Shown here: one piece after another, positions 1 to 5,514 of the stretch | Numbering within the stretch: position 1 is the first letter of the stretch | How the letters are laid out: every line of letters starts with the position of its first letter | Origin: Acidobacteriota bacterium | GTDB taxonomy: Bacteria > Acidobacteriota > Thermoanaerobaculia > Multivoradales > JAHEKO01 | Length of the DNA stretch: 5,983 nt | Reading direction: 5' to 3' | Assembly: GCA_029861655.1 (NCBI GenBank) | Contig: JAOTZA010000205.1 | Span: 1-5,983, forward strand | Notes under the pieces: generated by a model | Databases searched by the model: none | Seen by the model: the letters and a program-made list of their open reading frames with translations, nothing else | What the model was told of the DNA's origin: nothing | Position numbers and translations under genes: made by a program

Positions 1-561
1 GAAGGCGCCCATACCTACACGGTGCCCGGTGTCTACCGCATTCAATTGACCGTCAGCGACGACCTCGATTTCGGCACGTCGGCGTACCAGTTCGTCGTGG
101 TCTTCGATCCGACCGGTGGATTCGTCACGGGCGGCGGCTGGATCGACTCACCGGCGGGCGCCTACACGCCGAACCCGGTGCTCATCGGCAAGGCCCACTT
201 CGGTTTCGTTTCCAAGTACAAGAAGGGGGCGAACGTACCGACAGGCAACACCGAGTTCGAGTTCGCGGTGGCCGACCTACTGTTCAAGTCGACGGACTAC
301 GACTGGCTGGTGATCGCCGGACACACGGCGAAGTTCAAGGGATCGGGGACGATCAACGGCCTGGGCAACTATGGCTTCCTGCTTTCGGCAATCGACGAGA
401 AATTGACGCCCAGCACCGACGTCGACTTGTTCCGGATCAAGATCTGGGACAAAGACGCCGCCGATATGGTCGTCTACGACAACCTGATGGGGGGCGCCGA
501 CGACGACGACCCGGCCACACCGCTGGGCGGCGGGAGTATCGTGATCCACAAGTCAAAATAG
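1..561 (+). CDS. Secreted PKD-domain protein, C-terminal part (5' end outside window)
   Basis: The reading frame is open from base 1 and ends at TAG 559-561, giving 186 residues. A GTG at 22 is in frame but lies inside a domain, so the true start is upstream of the window. Residues 4-21 (HTYTVPGVYRIQLTVSDD) are the last strands of a PKD-type beta-sandwich domain. Residues 36-186 form a separate C-terminal domain opening with FVTGGGWIDSPAGAY and closing with GGGSIVIHK, with aromatic and glycine-rich beta strands and an acidic DDDD run near the end. I recognise this domain from the C-termini of large secreted bacterial surface proteins (it may be the one called 'post-COAP-1'), but its function is not known to me. 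The protein is probably extracellular; the signal peptide would lie in the missing part. The gene converges with the kinase gene and stops 8 bp before palindromic repeat copy A. Confidence 0.85.
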   Translation, partial: EGAHTYTVPGVYRIQLTVSDDLDFGTSAYQFVVVFDPTGGFVTGGGWIDSPAGAYTPNPVLIGKAHFGFVSKYKKGANVPTGNTEFEFAVADLLFKSTDYDWLVIAGHTAKFKGSGTINGLGNYGFLLSAIDEKLTPSTDVDLFRIKIWDKDAADMVVYDNLMGGADDDDPATPLGGGSIVIHKSK

Positions 562-569
562 AAGACATT

Positions 570-667
570 GGGGGTCAGGTCTTGAATTGCAGCACAGCCT
601 TACCCAGATCGGCCCGAGACAGCAATTCCGTTGGCAGCGCTGTGCTGCAATTCAAGACCTGACCCCC
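570..667. repeat. Palindromic repeat element, copy A (full length)
   Basis: The left arm 570-598 begins GGGGGTCAGGTCTTGAATTG. It is the perfect 29-bp reverse complement of the right arm 639-667, and the two enclose a 40-nt middle (599-638). The same element occurs inverted at 5013-5108 and truncated at 3584-3646. No reading frame or transposase is inside and no target duplication is visible. GGGGTCAGGTCTTG-type inverted repeats are, as I recall, found around IS200-like / REP-associated tyrosine (Y1) transposase genes, so a non-autonomous element mobilised in trans is the best reading. Lying between two convergent genes it could also stop transcription from both sides, but there is no T-tract next to either arm. 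Confidence 0.85.
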
Positions 668-675
668 CCATCTGC

Positions 676-700
676 ACTGCACCACCAGTGCACCACGAAG
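676..700. repeat. 25-bp repeat, copy 1, just outside palindrome A
   Basis: This matches 3561-3585 at 23 of 25 positions. It contains the octamer TGCACCAC twice (678-685 and 689-696) with a period of 11 bp. It lies 9 bp right of palindrome A, whereas the second copy directly abuts the broken left edge of palindrome C. Its role is unknown; octamers one helical turn apart could be a protein-binding site, which is inference. Confidence 0.6.
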
Positions 701-733
701 GAGGCCGCATTTTGACAGTGCGAAACGCCTCCT
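699..733 (-). other. Hairpin downstream of the kinase gene
   Basis: AGGAGGC (699-705) pairs with GCCTCCT (727-733), and an inner CGCA (706-709) can pair with TGCG (719-722). On the minus strand this falls about 45 nt after the kinase stop codon. No T-run follows, so it is at best a weak or factor-assisted terminator, or an mRNA 3'-end stabiliser. Confidence 0.3.
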
Positions 734-778
734 GAACCGCTGGCGGAACGTCAAATGGCTGGGCGGTCCAACTCGGCC

Positions 779-3199
779 TCACTCCGGCAGACCTATCTTC
801 TTGAGGAAGACCGGCCAACGAGGGTCATCGCGGAGGCTGGCAAGTAGCGGGCTGCTTTTCAGGTCTACGACCCCAGGGTCCCGGTGGGAGTAGGCACGTT
901 CGAGCCACTCGAAAGCCGCATCGGTTTCGCCCCGAAAGCCATGGACCTCGGCCAGCTGGAAGGCCGTATCATCACCGTGCGTCTGCTTGATCTCACTCAA
1001 AGCCGCCTCCGCCTCGTCCGGGCGCCCTAGCGCGTGATAGGCCAAGGCCAAGCCTACAAGCCGCCACATCGGCTCGACCTCTCTCTCCACCTCCGCTAGC
1101 GCCGCCTCGGGCCGCGATCGCGAGAGCTCGGTGAGACCCAAGTGAAAGTGAGCGAGCGGGAAATCCGGCTGGAGCTCCAATGCTTTCAGAAGGGCCATCT
1201 CCGCCTCTTGTTGGTGACCCACTTGTATCAGGCGCCTCCCCAACAAGAGGCGGGCTAGCATGTTCAGCGGATCGAGCTCTACCGCCCGCCGGCTTAAGGC
1301 TATGGCCTCATCGAAGCGCCCAAGTGCGCCGGACAGGTTCGCCGCGGAGATGAGGACACTGACGTTGCTGGGAGCCAGGGCTCGAGCCTTTCCAAGCGCC
1401 ATTTCGGCTCCGGCCCAATCCCAGTCGAAGGACACCCTTATCTGTCCCAGCGCGGCCCATCCCTCGGCCAGGCCCTCGTCCAGCTCGAGCGCCCGGGTTG
1501 CCGCCTCGCGGGCCAGTCGAGAGCCCTCGTCAAACGGCAGGTATGCCTGACCGGCCTGAAACTCCCGGGCTTGCGACAAAGCGGCCCAGACCGGAGCGTC
1601 GCCCGGATCGAGCGCCAGCGCCTTCTCGAAGTAATCCACCGCCCGCTCCAGATTCTCTCGACCAAATAGCTTCCGGAAATGCTGCCCTTGAAGGTAGAGG
1701 TTGAAGGCTTCGGCGTTTCTGCCGCGCGCCTGGAGAGCGTCGCCCGGAGCGCCGAATAGCGTGACCTGAAGCGCGTCGGCCACCGACCGGGCGATGTCGT
1801 CCTGCACCGCGAAGATGTCCTCGAGCGTCCGGTCGTAGGTCTCCGACCAGAGCTGGAACCCGTCGGCGACGTTGACGAGTTGGGCGGTGATTCGTACCTG
1901 CTCGCCCGCTTTCCTGACGCTGCCTTCGAGAATGGAGGCCACGCCCAGCTTCTCTCCGATGACCCGAAAGTCTTCGGTCTGCCCCCTGAACTGGAACGAC
2001 GACGTACGGCCAGCCACCTTGAGATCGCGGATCTGAGCAAGAACGTTCAGGAGTTCCTCCGAGAGACCGTCGGTGAAGTACTCCTGGTCCTTCTCCGGAC
2101 TCATATTGACAAAGGGCAGGACCGCGATTGAAGCGTAGCCGGTCTCGGCCGCGCTTGGGGGTCGCGTCGTCAGCTCGACGGTGGCGTCGTCTCCCTTGCC
2201 GAGCCAAAGACCTGCTACGAGCACCGCTGCCAGGGCCACCGCCCCGATTCCGATCCAGAGTCCGCGACGGGAAGGCGCAGCTGTCGGTTCTGCAGTCGTC
2301 GCCGGCTCAGCCGCTACCGAGACCGGAGTCGTACTCGTATCCCTCTCGAGGCGCAAGAGGTCCGCCTTGAGATCGGAGGCGTGTTGGTAGCGGAGCTTCT
2401 TGTCCTTCTCGAGCGCCTTGTTGAGGATGTGCTCGAGCTCGTCGGGCAGATCCGGGTTGATCCGTACCGGGGCCGTCGGGGCCTGGTTCAGGATCAGGTC
2501 GAAGATCGCCCCCGCGGTCTTGCCTTCGAACGGCTGCCTGCCCGTCGCCATCTCGTAGAGCACAACACCCAGAGAGAAGAGGTCGGTTCGTTCGTCGAGT
2601 TCTTGACCGCGCACCTGTTCCGGAGACATGTACGCGATCGTCCCCATCGCCGTTCCGGGTGTCGTCAACTGCTCAGGTGCCAGCTCGGTCTCGGCCTCGG
2701 CCGACTTCGACTCTTTCCGAGCAAGGTCTTCGGTCACCTTGGCGAGCCCGAAGTCGAGCACCTTGACGTCGCCGCGCGCGGTGACCAAGAGATTTGCCGG
2801 CTTGAGGTCTCGATGGACGATCCCCGCCTCGTGGGCGGCCTCCAGGGCGTCCGCCACCTGAGCGCCGATCTTGACGATCTGCTCGGCTGGCGTGGGCTCG
2901 CCGCTGATCCAGTATTTCAGGGTCTGGCCGTCCATCAGCTCCATGACGATGAAGTAGCGACCTTCTTCCTCGCCGAGCTCGTGGATCACACAGATGTGGG
3001 GATGGTTCAACGCCGAGGCCGCCCGCGCCTCGCGCTGAAACCGCGCCATTGCCTCAGGGTTTTCGGCCAGCGCATCCGGCAAGAACTTGAGTGCCACCTG
3101 CCGACCTAGGGTCAGATCTTCGGCTCGATAGACGACGCCCATGCCCCCACCCCCGAGCTTGTCGAGGATCTTGTAGTGGGAAACAGTGGTGCCGATCAT
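779..3199 (-). CDS. Transmembrane Ser/Thr protein kinase with TolB-like and TPR domains
   Basis: An 806-residue Hanks-type kinase. The glycine loop is LGGGGMGVVY (15-24), the ATP lysine K38 in VALKFL and the likely helix-C glutamate E57. The catalytic loop is HRDLKPAN (129-136, D131 base), DFG is 149-151, and SPE (192-194) stands in for APE, so it appears catalytically competent and of the RD type. A low-complexity linker (290-310) leads to one membrane helix (about 313-333), placing the kinase inside and the rest outside the cytoplasmic membrane. Residues 357-480 (IAVLPFVNMSPEKDQEYFTDGL...) are a TolB-like N-terminal domain as found on many acidobacterial kinases and cyclases, followed by TPR repeats (about 495-770) and a DPRW...FLKKIGLP end. 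The outer half probably senses or scaffolds; the signal and substrates are unknown. The start is ATG 3197-3199, with GGGAG (3209-3213) as Shine-Dalgarno nine bases upstream. It appears monocistronic. Confidence 0.95.
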   Translation of the reverse strand: MIGTTVSHYKILDKLGGGGMGVVYRAEDLTLGRQVALKFLPDALAENPEAMARFQREARAASALNHPHICVIHELGEEEGRYFIVMELMDGQTLKYWISGEPTPAEQIVKIGAQVADALEAAHEAGIVHRDLKPANLLVTARGDVKVLDFGLAKVTEDLARKESKSAEAETELAPEQLTTPGTAMGTIAYMSPEQVRGQELDERTDLFSLGVVLYEMATGRQPFEGKTAGAIFDLILNQAPTAPVRINPDLPDELEHILNKALEKDKKLRYQHASDLKADLLRLERDTSTTPVSVAAEPATTAEPTAAPSRRGLWIGIGAVALAAVLVAGLWLGKGDDATVELTTRPPSAAETGYASIAVLPFVNMSPEKDQEYFTDGLSEELLNVLAQIRDLKVAGRTSSFQFRGQTEDFRVIGEKLGVASILEGSVRKAGEQVRITAQLVNVADGFQLWSETYDRTLEDIFAVQDDIARSVADALQVTLFGAPGDALQARGRNAEAFNLYLQGQHFRKLFGRENLERAVDYFEKALALDPGDAPVWAALSQAREFQAGQAYLPFDEGSRLAREAATRALELDEGLAEGWAALGQIRVSFDWDWAGAEMALGKARALAPSNVSVLISAANLSGALGRFDEAIALSRRAVELDPLNMLARLLLGRRLIQVGHQQEAEMALLKALELQPDFPLAHFHLGLTELSRSRPEAALAEVEREVEPMWRLVGLALAYHALGRPDEAEAALSEIKQTHGDDTAFQLAEVHGFRGETDAAFEWLERAYSHRDPGVVDLKSSPLLASLRDDPRWPVFLKKIGLPE

Positions 3200-3208
3200 T
3201 GAAGAGGT

Positions 3209-3222
3209 CTCCCGCTCGGGAG
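3209..3222 (-). promoter_or_regulatory. Ribosome-binding site of the kinase gene inside a small hairpin
   Basis: Read on the minus strand, CTCCCGAGCGGGAG folds on itself, with CTCCC pairing to GGGAG. The GGGAG (3209-3213) is the only good Shine-Dalgarno sequence for the kinase ATG at 3199. The site would therefore be occluded when the hairpin forms, a possible brake on kinase translation. The stem is short (5-6 bp), so the regulatory effect is inferred. Confidence 0.4.
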
Positions 3223-3327
3223 CACTTCCCTTGTCTTCAGGCTGCCCGAATTCTAGCGGAACGCGCTTCTTCGGCAGCTAACCGGCACTGGGTGCTCACT
3301 CCCTCGGTTGTGCGTCTCTGAAAAGAA
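3223..3327. other. Kinase upstream spacer; no gene seen
   Basis: This 105-bp stretch lies between the kinase leader and the tRNA-Sec fragment. I found no reading frame of merit and no convincing -35/-10 pair. A -10-like TAGAAT on the minus strand (plus ATTCTA, 3250-3255) lacks a properly spaced -35. A small GCAC/GTGC hairpin lies near 3285-3296. The kinase promoter is probably here or further right, within the tRNA fragments. Confidence 0.3.
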
Positions 3328-3395
3328 TGGCGGAACCGCAAGGGACTCGAACCCACCCCCCACGCGGGAACCCGCGCGGAACAGCGGTTTTGAAG
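3328..3395 (-). pseudogene. tRNA-Sec (TCA) 3' half, truncated at the anticodon loop
   Basis: On the minus strand, from 3395: anticodon loop CTTCAAA with anticodon TCA (3391-3393), then the 3' anticodon-stem strand ACCGC. A long variable arm follows with a strong CGCGGG/CCCGCG stem (3363-3376). Then come a T-arm with loop TTCGAGT, the 3' acceptor strand GCGGTTCC (eight bases, as in selenocysteine tRNAs), discriminator G and encoded CCA (3328-3330). The UCA anticodon, long variable arm and 8-base acceptor strand together identify tRNA-Sec. No matching 5' half is present: the bases before the loop do not pair with ACCGC and no GGAACCGC precedes it. The T-stem has one T-T mismatch. It is not a functional tRNA; most likely it is the duplicated 3' end (att site) left by an element integrated in selC. 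Confidence 0.75.
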
Positions 3396-3397
3396 AG

Positions 3398-3442
3398 TGG
3401 TGGGCCGTGAGGGAATCGAACCCCCGACCATCAGATTAAAAG
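3398..3442 (-). pseudogene. tRNA-Lys (TTT) 3' half, truncated at the anticodon loop
   Basis: On the minus strand, from 3442: loop CTTTTAA with anticodon TTT (3438-3440), 3' anticodon-stem strand TCTGA, 5-nt variable loop TGGTC, T-arm GGGGG-TTCGATT-CCCTC (one G-T wobble), acceptor strand ACGGCCC, discriminator A and CCA (3398-3400). It closely resembles bacterial tRNA-Lys from the anticodon loop to the 3' end. The five bases before the loop (GCTTT) cannot pair with TCTGA, and the required 5' acceptor GGGCCGT is missing, so the 5' half is absent. Its CCA is separated from the tRNA-Sec loop by only 2 nt. It is read as an integration scar from an element that used the anticodon loop of tRNA-Lys as crossover site. 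Confidence 0.75.
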
Positions 3443-3560
3443 AAAGCTCGGACTCAACTAAACGCAACTGTCGCCAACAGGCAACCGCAAACACCGCGGG
3501 CATTTGCGTCACATGCCTTTGTTGAGGACTGTTGGTTCGAATGGTCGAAAGTTGGCTTCT
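3443..3560. other. Spacer right of the tRNA fragments; possible attachment-site flank
   Basis: No believable gene. A 6-bp hairpin CGCAAA/TTTGCG lies at 3486-3491/3503-3508. Related short motifs recur: CTGTTGG (3529-3535), AGTTGG (3550-3555) and, on the other strand, CTGTTGGCGACAG (3468-3480). Repeated short motifs next to a tRNA end would suit integrase arm-binding sites, but this is only suggestive. Confidence 0.25.
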
Positions 3561-3585
3561 ACTGCACCACTAGTGCGCCACGAAG
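3561..3585. repeat. 25-bp repeat, copy 2, abutting truncated palindrome C
   Basis: This is identical to 676-700 except for two bases (C to T and A to G). Octamers TGCACCAC (3563-3570) and TGCGCCAC (3574-3581) keep the 11-bp period. Its last two bases (AG) overlap the first bases of the palindrome remnant, so the junction shows a 2-bp microhomology. Confidence 0.6.
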
Positions 3586-3646
3586 ATCGGCCCGAGACAG
3601 CAATTCCGTTGGCAGCGCTGTGCTGCAATTCAAGACCTGACCCCCC
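3584..3646. repeat. Palindromic repeat element, copy C (left arm missing)
   Basis: These 63 bp are identical to 606-668 of copy A: most of the middle, the whole right arm and the trailing C-run. The left arm and the first bases of the middle are gone and replaced by the 25-bp repeat, so the long hairpin cannot form. It lies 54 bp after the stop codon of the diguanylate cyclase gene on the minus strand. Confidence 0.85.
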
Positions 3647-3700
3647 ACTCACTACTTCTCTGTTGGCAGAAGCGGTCTCCACGCCCTTGGGACCGGGCTG

Positions 3701-4951
3701 TTAGCTTCGCGCTCGTCCTTGAGCCTTCCCCTCGTACATCCGTTCGTCGGCGAGTCGGTAGAGTTCCTCCGGAGAGGACGCTTCGGCCGGATAGGCCGCC
3801 CAACCGCCCGAGACGCTCGGCCACCACCGAGGCGTCTCGTCCAACTCCTCGGACCGCTCGCGCAGCCGATCGACCACCCGGCCGTGGACTCGCCCAGCCA
3901 CGTCCCGAGATGTCCCGGGCAGAATCACCGCGAATTCGTCGCCGCCAACGCGGCACGGGATGTCCGATGTCCGAACGATCTCCCCAACGACTTCACCAAC
4001 TGTGGCAATCGCCCGGTCGCCATCCGGGTGACCATACCGATCGTTGATCTCCTTCAACCCGTCCAGATCGATGATCATCAGAGTGACCCGGTGGTCGGCT
4101 CGTTGGGCCATCGCCAACGCCAGTGGTAGCTGTTCGTCGAAGAACCGTCGGTTGTACAAACCGGTGAGCGGATCACGTATCACCTCTCCCTTGAGCTCTT
4201 CGTACTTCTGGCGGTAGCTGAGGATCTCGAAGACATCTCTCCTGGGACCCGCCTCGGTTCGCTCGTCGAAGTAGCGGAGGTAGATGACGAGGATTATGGA
4301 AAAGAAAGCCGCCAATCCAGTCTTTCCCATCAAGTTGGACTGCAACAGGTGGAGGTATTCAGGGCTGCCAAGAAAGCCACCGGTCACAAACACCAGGCTG
4401 TCGAAGCCGGCGACGGCGACCAGGCTACCCATCGCCGGCAGAAGCAGCTTCCGGCGGAAGACTCTCGCCAGAGTCTCGAAAATGATGATGACCAGCACTG
4501 CGTCGAGGATCAGAGCACCCGTACCCGCGAGCATCACCCGCACATTGAGCCGAAAGAGGGCGGTGGGAAGTGAGAGGAAATTCCGCGCCAGGGAGCCATC
4601 GAGGTGGTAGGCGAATAACGTTGACAGAAGGCCCAGGGCGGCGTTGGCAAACACCAGCCCGAGAATCAGGGAGCTCGTCTCGGCAATGTCCTCTCGGATG
4701 TAGACGAGCAAGATCGCAAACGGCGCCGACATGAACAACACGAATCCAGGTCCGATCAAGATTCCAGGTGCGAATTCGACGTAGATGGAAATCGCCAGAA
4801 CGATCTGTAGGTACTGGAACGAACCGATCGCGATGTAGAGGGGTGAAAGGCCGAATCGGGAACGAAGACGAAAGAGAACGACAAGAAGCGTCCCCACAAG
4901 GAACGCTTCCAACATCATCAAAGCGATGTTGTAGAGAGCCGCGTCAGACAA
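3701..4951 (-). CDS. Membrane-bound diguanylate cyclase (seven-TM sensor plus GGDEF)
   Basis: This 416-residue protein should make c-di-GMP from two GTP. About seven hydrophobic helices (near 8-28, 36-58, 66-86, 92-115, 135-158, 172-192, 210-227) form a membrane sensor resembling the vitamin/queuosine-precursor uptake-like fold seen on some GGDEF proteins ('VUPS'-type; assignment tentative). A short helix (235-257) links to the GGDEF domain, DPLTGLYNRRFF (260-271) to the end. The active-site motif GGDEF is at 336-340 and the metal aspartate is in IIDLDGLKEINDRYGH (D295). RTSD (327-330) lies exactly five residues before GGDEF, an intact RxxD inhibitory site. The start is TTG 4949-4951: a TGA lies in frame four codons upstream and GAGGG (4958-4962) is well spaced. 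The next in-frame ATGs (codons 12-13) would cut into the first helix. No EAL domain is present. Confidence 0.93.
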   Translation of the reverse strand: MSDAALYNIALMMLEAFLVGTLLVVLFRLRSRFGLSPLYIAIGSFQYLQIVLAISIYVEFAPGILIGPGFVLFMSAPFAILLVYIREDIAETSSLILGLVFANAALGLLSTLFAYHLDGSLARNFLSLPTALFRLNVRVMLAGTGALILDAVLVIIIFETLARVFRRKLLLPAMGSLVAVAGFDSLVFVTGGFLGSPEYLHLLQSNLMGKTGLAAFFSIILVIYLRYFDERTEAGPRRDVFEILSYRQKYEELKGEVIRDPLTGLYNRRFFDEQLPLALAMAQRADHRVTLMIIDLDGLKEINDRYGHPDGDRAIATVGEVVGEIVRTSDIPCRVGGDEFAVILPGTSRDVAGRVHGRVVDRLRERSEELDETPRWWPSVSGGWAAYPAEASSPEELYRLADERMYEGKAQGRARS

Positions 4952-4957
4952 CTTCCA

Positions 4958-4962
4958 CCCTC
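4958..4962 (-). promoter_or_regulatory. Ribosome-binding site supporting the TTG start of the GGDEF gene
   Basis: Minus-strand GAGGG lies six bases upstream of TTG 4951-4949. Together with the in-frame TGA four codons before the TTG, it decides the start in favour of TTG over the downstream ATG pair. Confidence 0.5.
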
Positions 4963-5012
4963 ACTTAGCTGATCATTACTGGATTGGCCAGCAGTGTACA
5001 GCACCCGAAATT

Positions 5013-5108
5013 GGGGTCAGGTCTTGAATTGCAGCACAGCCCTGCCGACAGAATTGCTGCCTCGGGCTGATCTGGGTAAGGCTGTGTTGCAATTCAAGAC
5101 CTGACCCC
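5013..5108. repeat. Palindromic repeat element, copy B (full length, inverted relative to A)
   Basis: Arms 5013-5040 and 5081-5108 (28 bp each) are inverted repeats with one mismatch (5087, a wobble in RNA). The 40-nt middle, when reverse-complemented, matches the middle of copy A with 5 differences; over 96 bp there are about 6. Copy B is therefore the same element in the opposite orientation and an older or different lineage than the A/C pair. It lies about 60 bp upstream of the diguanylate cyclase start and so may sit in or near that gene's promoter. Confidence 0.85.
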
Positions 5109-5110
5109 CC

Positions 5111-5470
5111 CAGCTGGCGCCTCGCCCACCGGCGCGAGAAGTCCAGCTGGCCAAGACGGCAGAAACGCCGGAAACGCCCGGTCGGGAAATCGATGGCAGC
5201 CAAGACGATAGTTCGCTGGCCGGTCTGACGAAGGGTACCGCTCCAGCCCGCGAAGGGTTGCCGGTCGGTTCGTCCTGCCGCAGGAGCACTCGCCCTGGGC
5301 TCGTGCCTCTGGTCGGCGGGCTGGCCCCGACCTGTTTCCGCCGGGGAGGCTCCACGACTCGATTTGAAGCTCGAAGGTCCGGCCAGCAGCGAGGCCACAT
5401 ATGCCGCGGATGGGTCGGCGAACGCCAGCCGGTAGCGCTCAGGGCGATTGAACGAAGTCTTTTGAATCCA
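5111..5470. other. About 360 bp without a convincing gene
   Basis: Open frames exist on both strands here (up to 184 codons on the minus strand). They run through repeat B and the RNA-gene fragment, have Arg/Pro/Ser-rich GC-skewed composition, and show no family I recognise. CCAGCTGGC occurs twice (5110-5118 and 5143-5151) around a CTCGC/GCGAG hairpin. The stretch may be a decayed remnant of an integrated element bounded by the tmRNA-like end at 5471. Confidence 0.4.
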
Positions 5471-5498
5471 TGGTGGAGGCGGATGGATTCGAACCATC
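5471..5498 (-). pseudogene. 3' end of a tmRNA-like (ssrA) gene: T-arm and acceptor strand only
   Basis: On the minus strand there is a perfect 5-bp T-stem GATGG/CCATC with loop TTCGAAT, acceptor strand CGCCTCC, discriminator A and CCA (5471-5473). U70 in the acceptor strand with A73 fits alanine-type charging, as in tmRNA (G3-U70) and tRNA-Ala. Serine tRNAs share CGCCTCC but use G73. The bases before the T-arm do not form an anticodon arm with U33, so a tmRNA end is favoured over a class I tRNA. No 5' partner strand or tag-reading frame is nearby. The 3' end of ssrA is a classic integration site, so an attachment-site remnant is likely. Confidence 0.55.
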
Positions 5499-5514
5499 TT
5501 CAGCTCCGTGGCCG

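Noticed and set aside
570..667. Rho-independent terminator
   Set aside because: The hairpin is strong but no T-run follows on either strand, and the unit recurs as a repeat family with a conserved middle.
600..818. 72-codon minus-strand open frame overlapping the kinase 3' end
   Set aside because: It reads through repeat A in a frame also found as peptide LELQHS at repeat B, so it is repeat translation, not a gene.
2381..3109. 242-codon plus-strand open frame
   Set aside because: Antisense to the kinase catalytic domain, whose motifs are intact on the other strand.
3328..3442. Functional tRNA-Sec or tRNA-Lys genes
   Set aside because: No 5' acceptor, D-arm or 5' anticodon-stem strand complementary to the 3' halves is present upstream on the minus strand.
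3237..3512. 91-codon minus-strand open frame
   Set aside because: Most of it is a translation of the tRNA-Lys and tRNA-Sec fragments (the GGSIPSRPT-type peptide is a known tRNA artefact).
4963..5012. Sigma-70 promoter for the diguanylate cyclase (TGTACA and TAATGA on the minus strand)
   Set aside because: The hexamers match the consensus poorly, particularly the -10, so no promoter is claimed.
570..5108. CRISPR array or toxin-antitoxin system
   Set aside because: Only three repeat copies, far apart and in mixed orientation, without regular spacers; no toxin or antitoxin gene was found.
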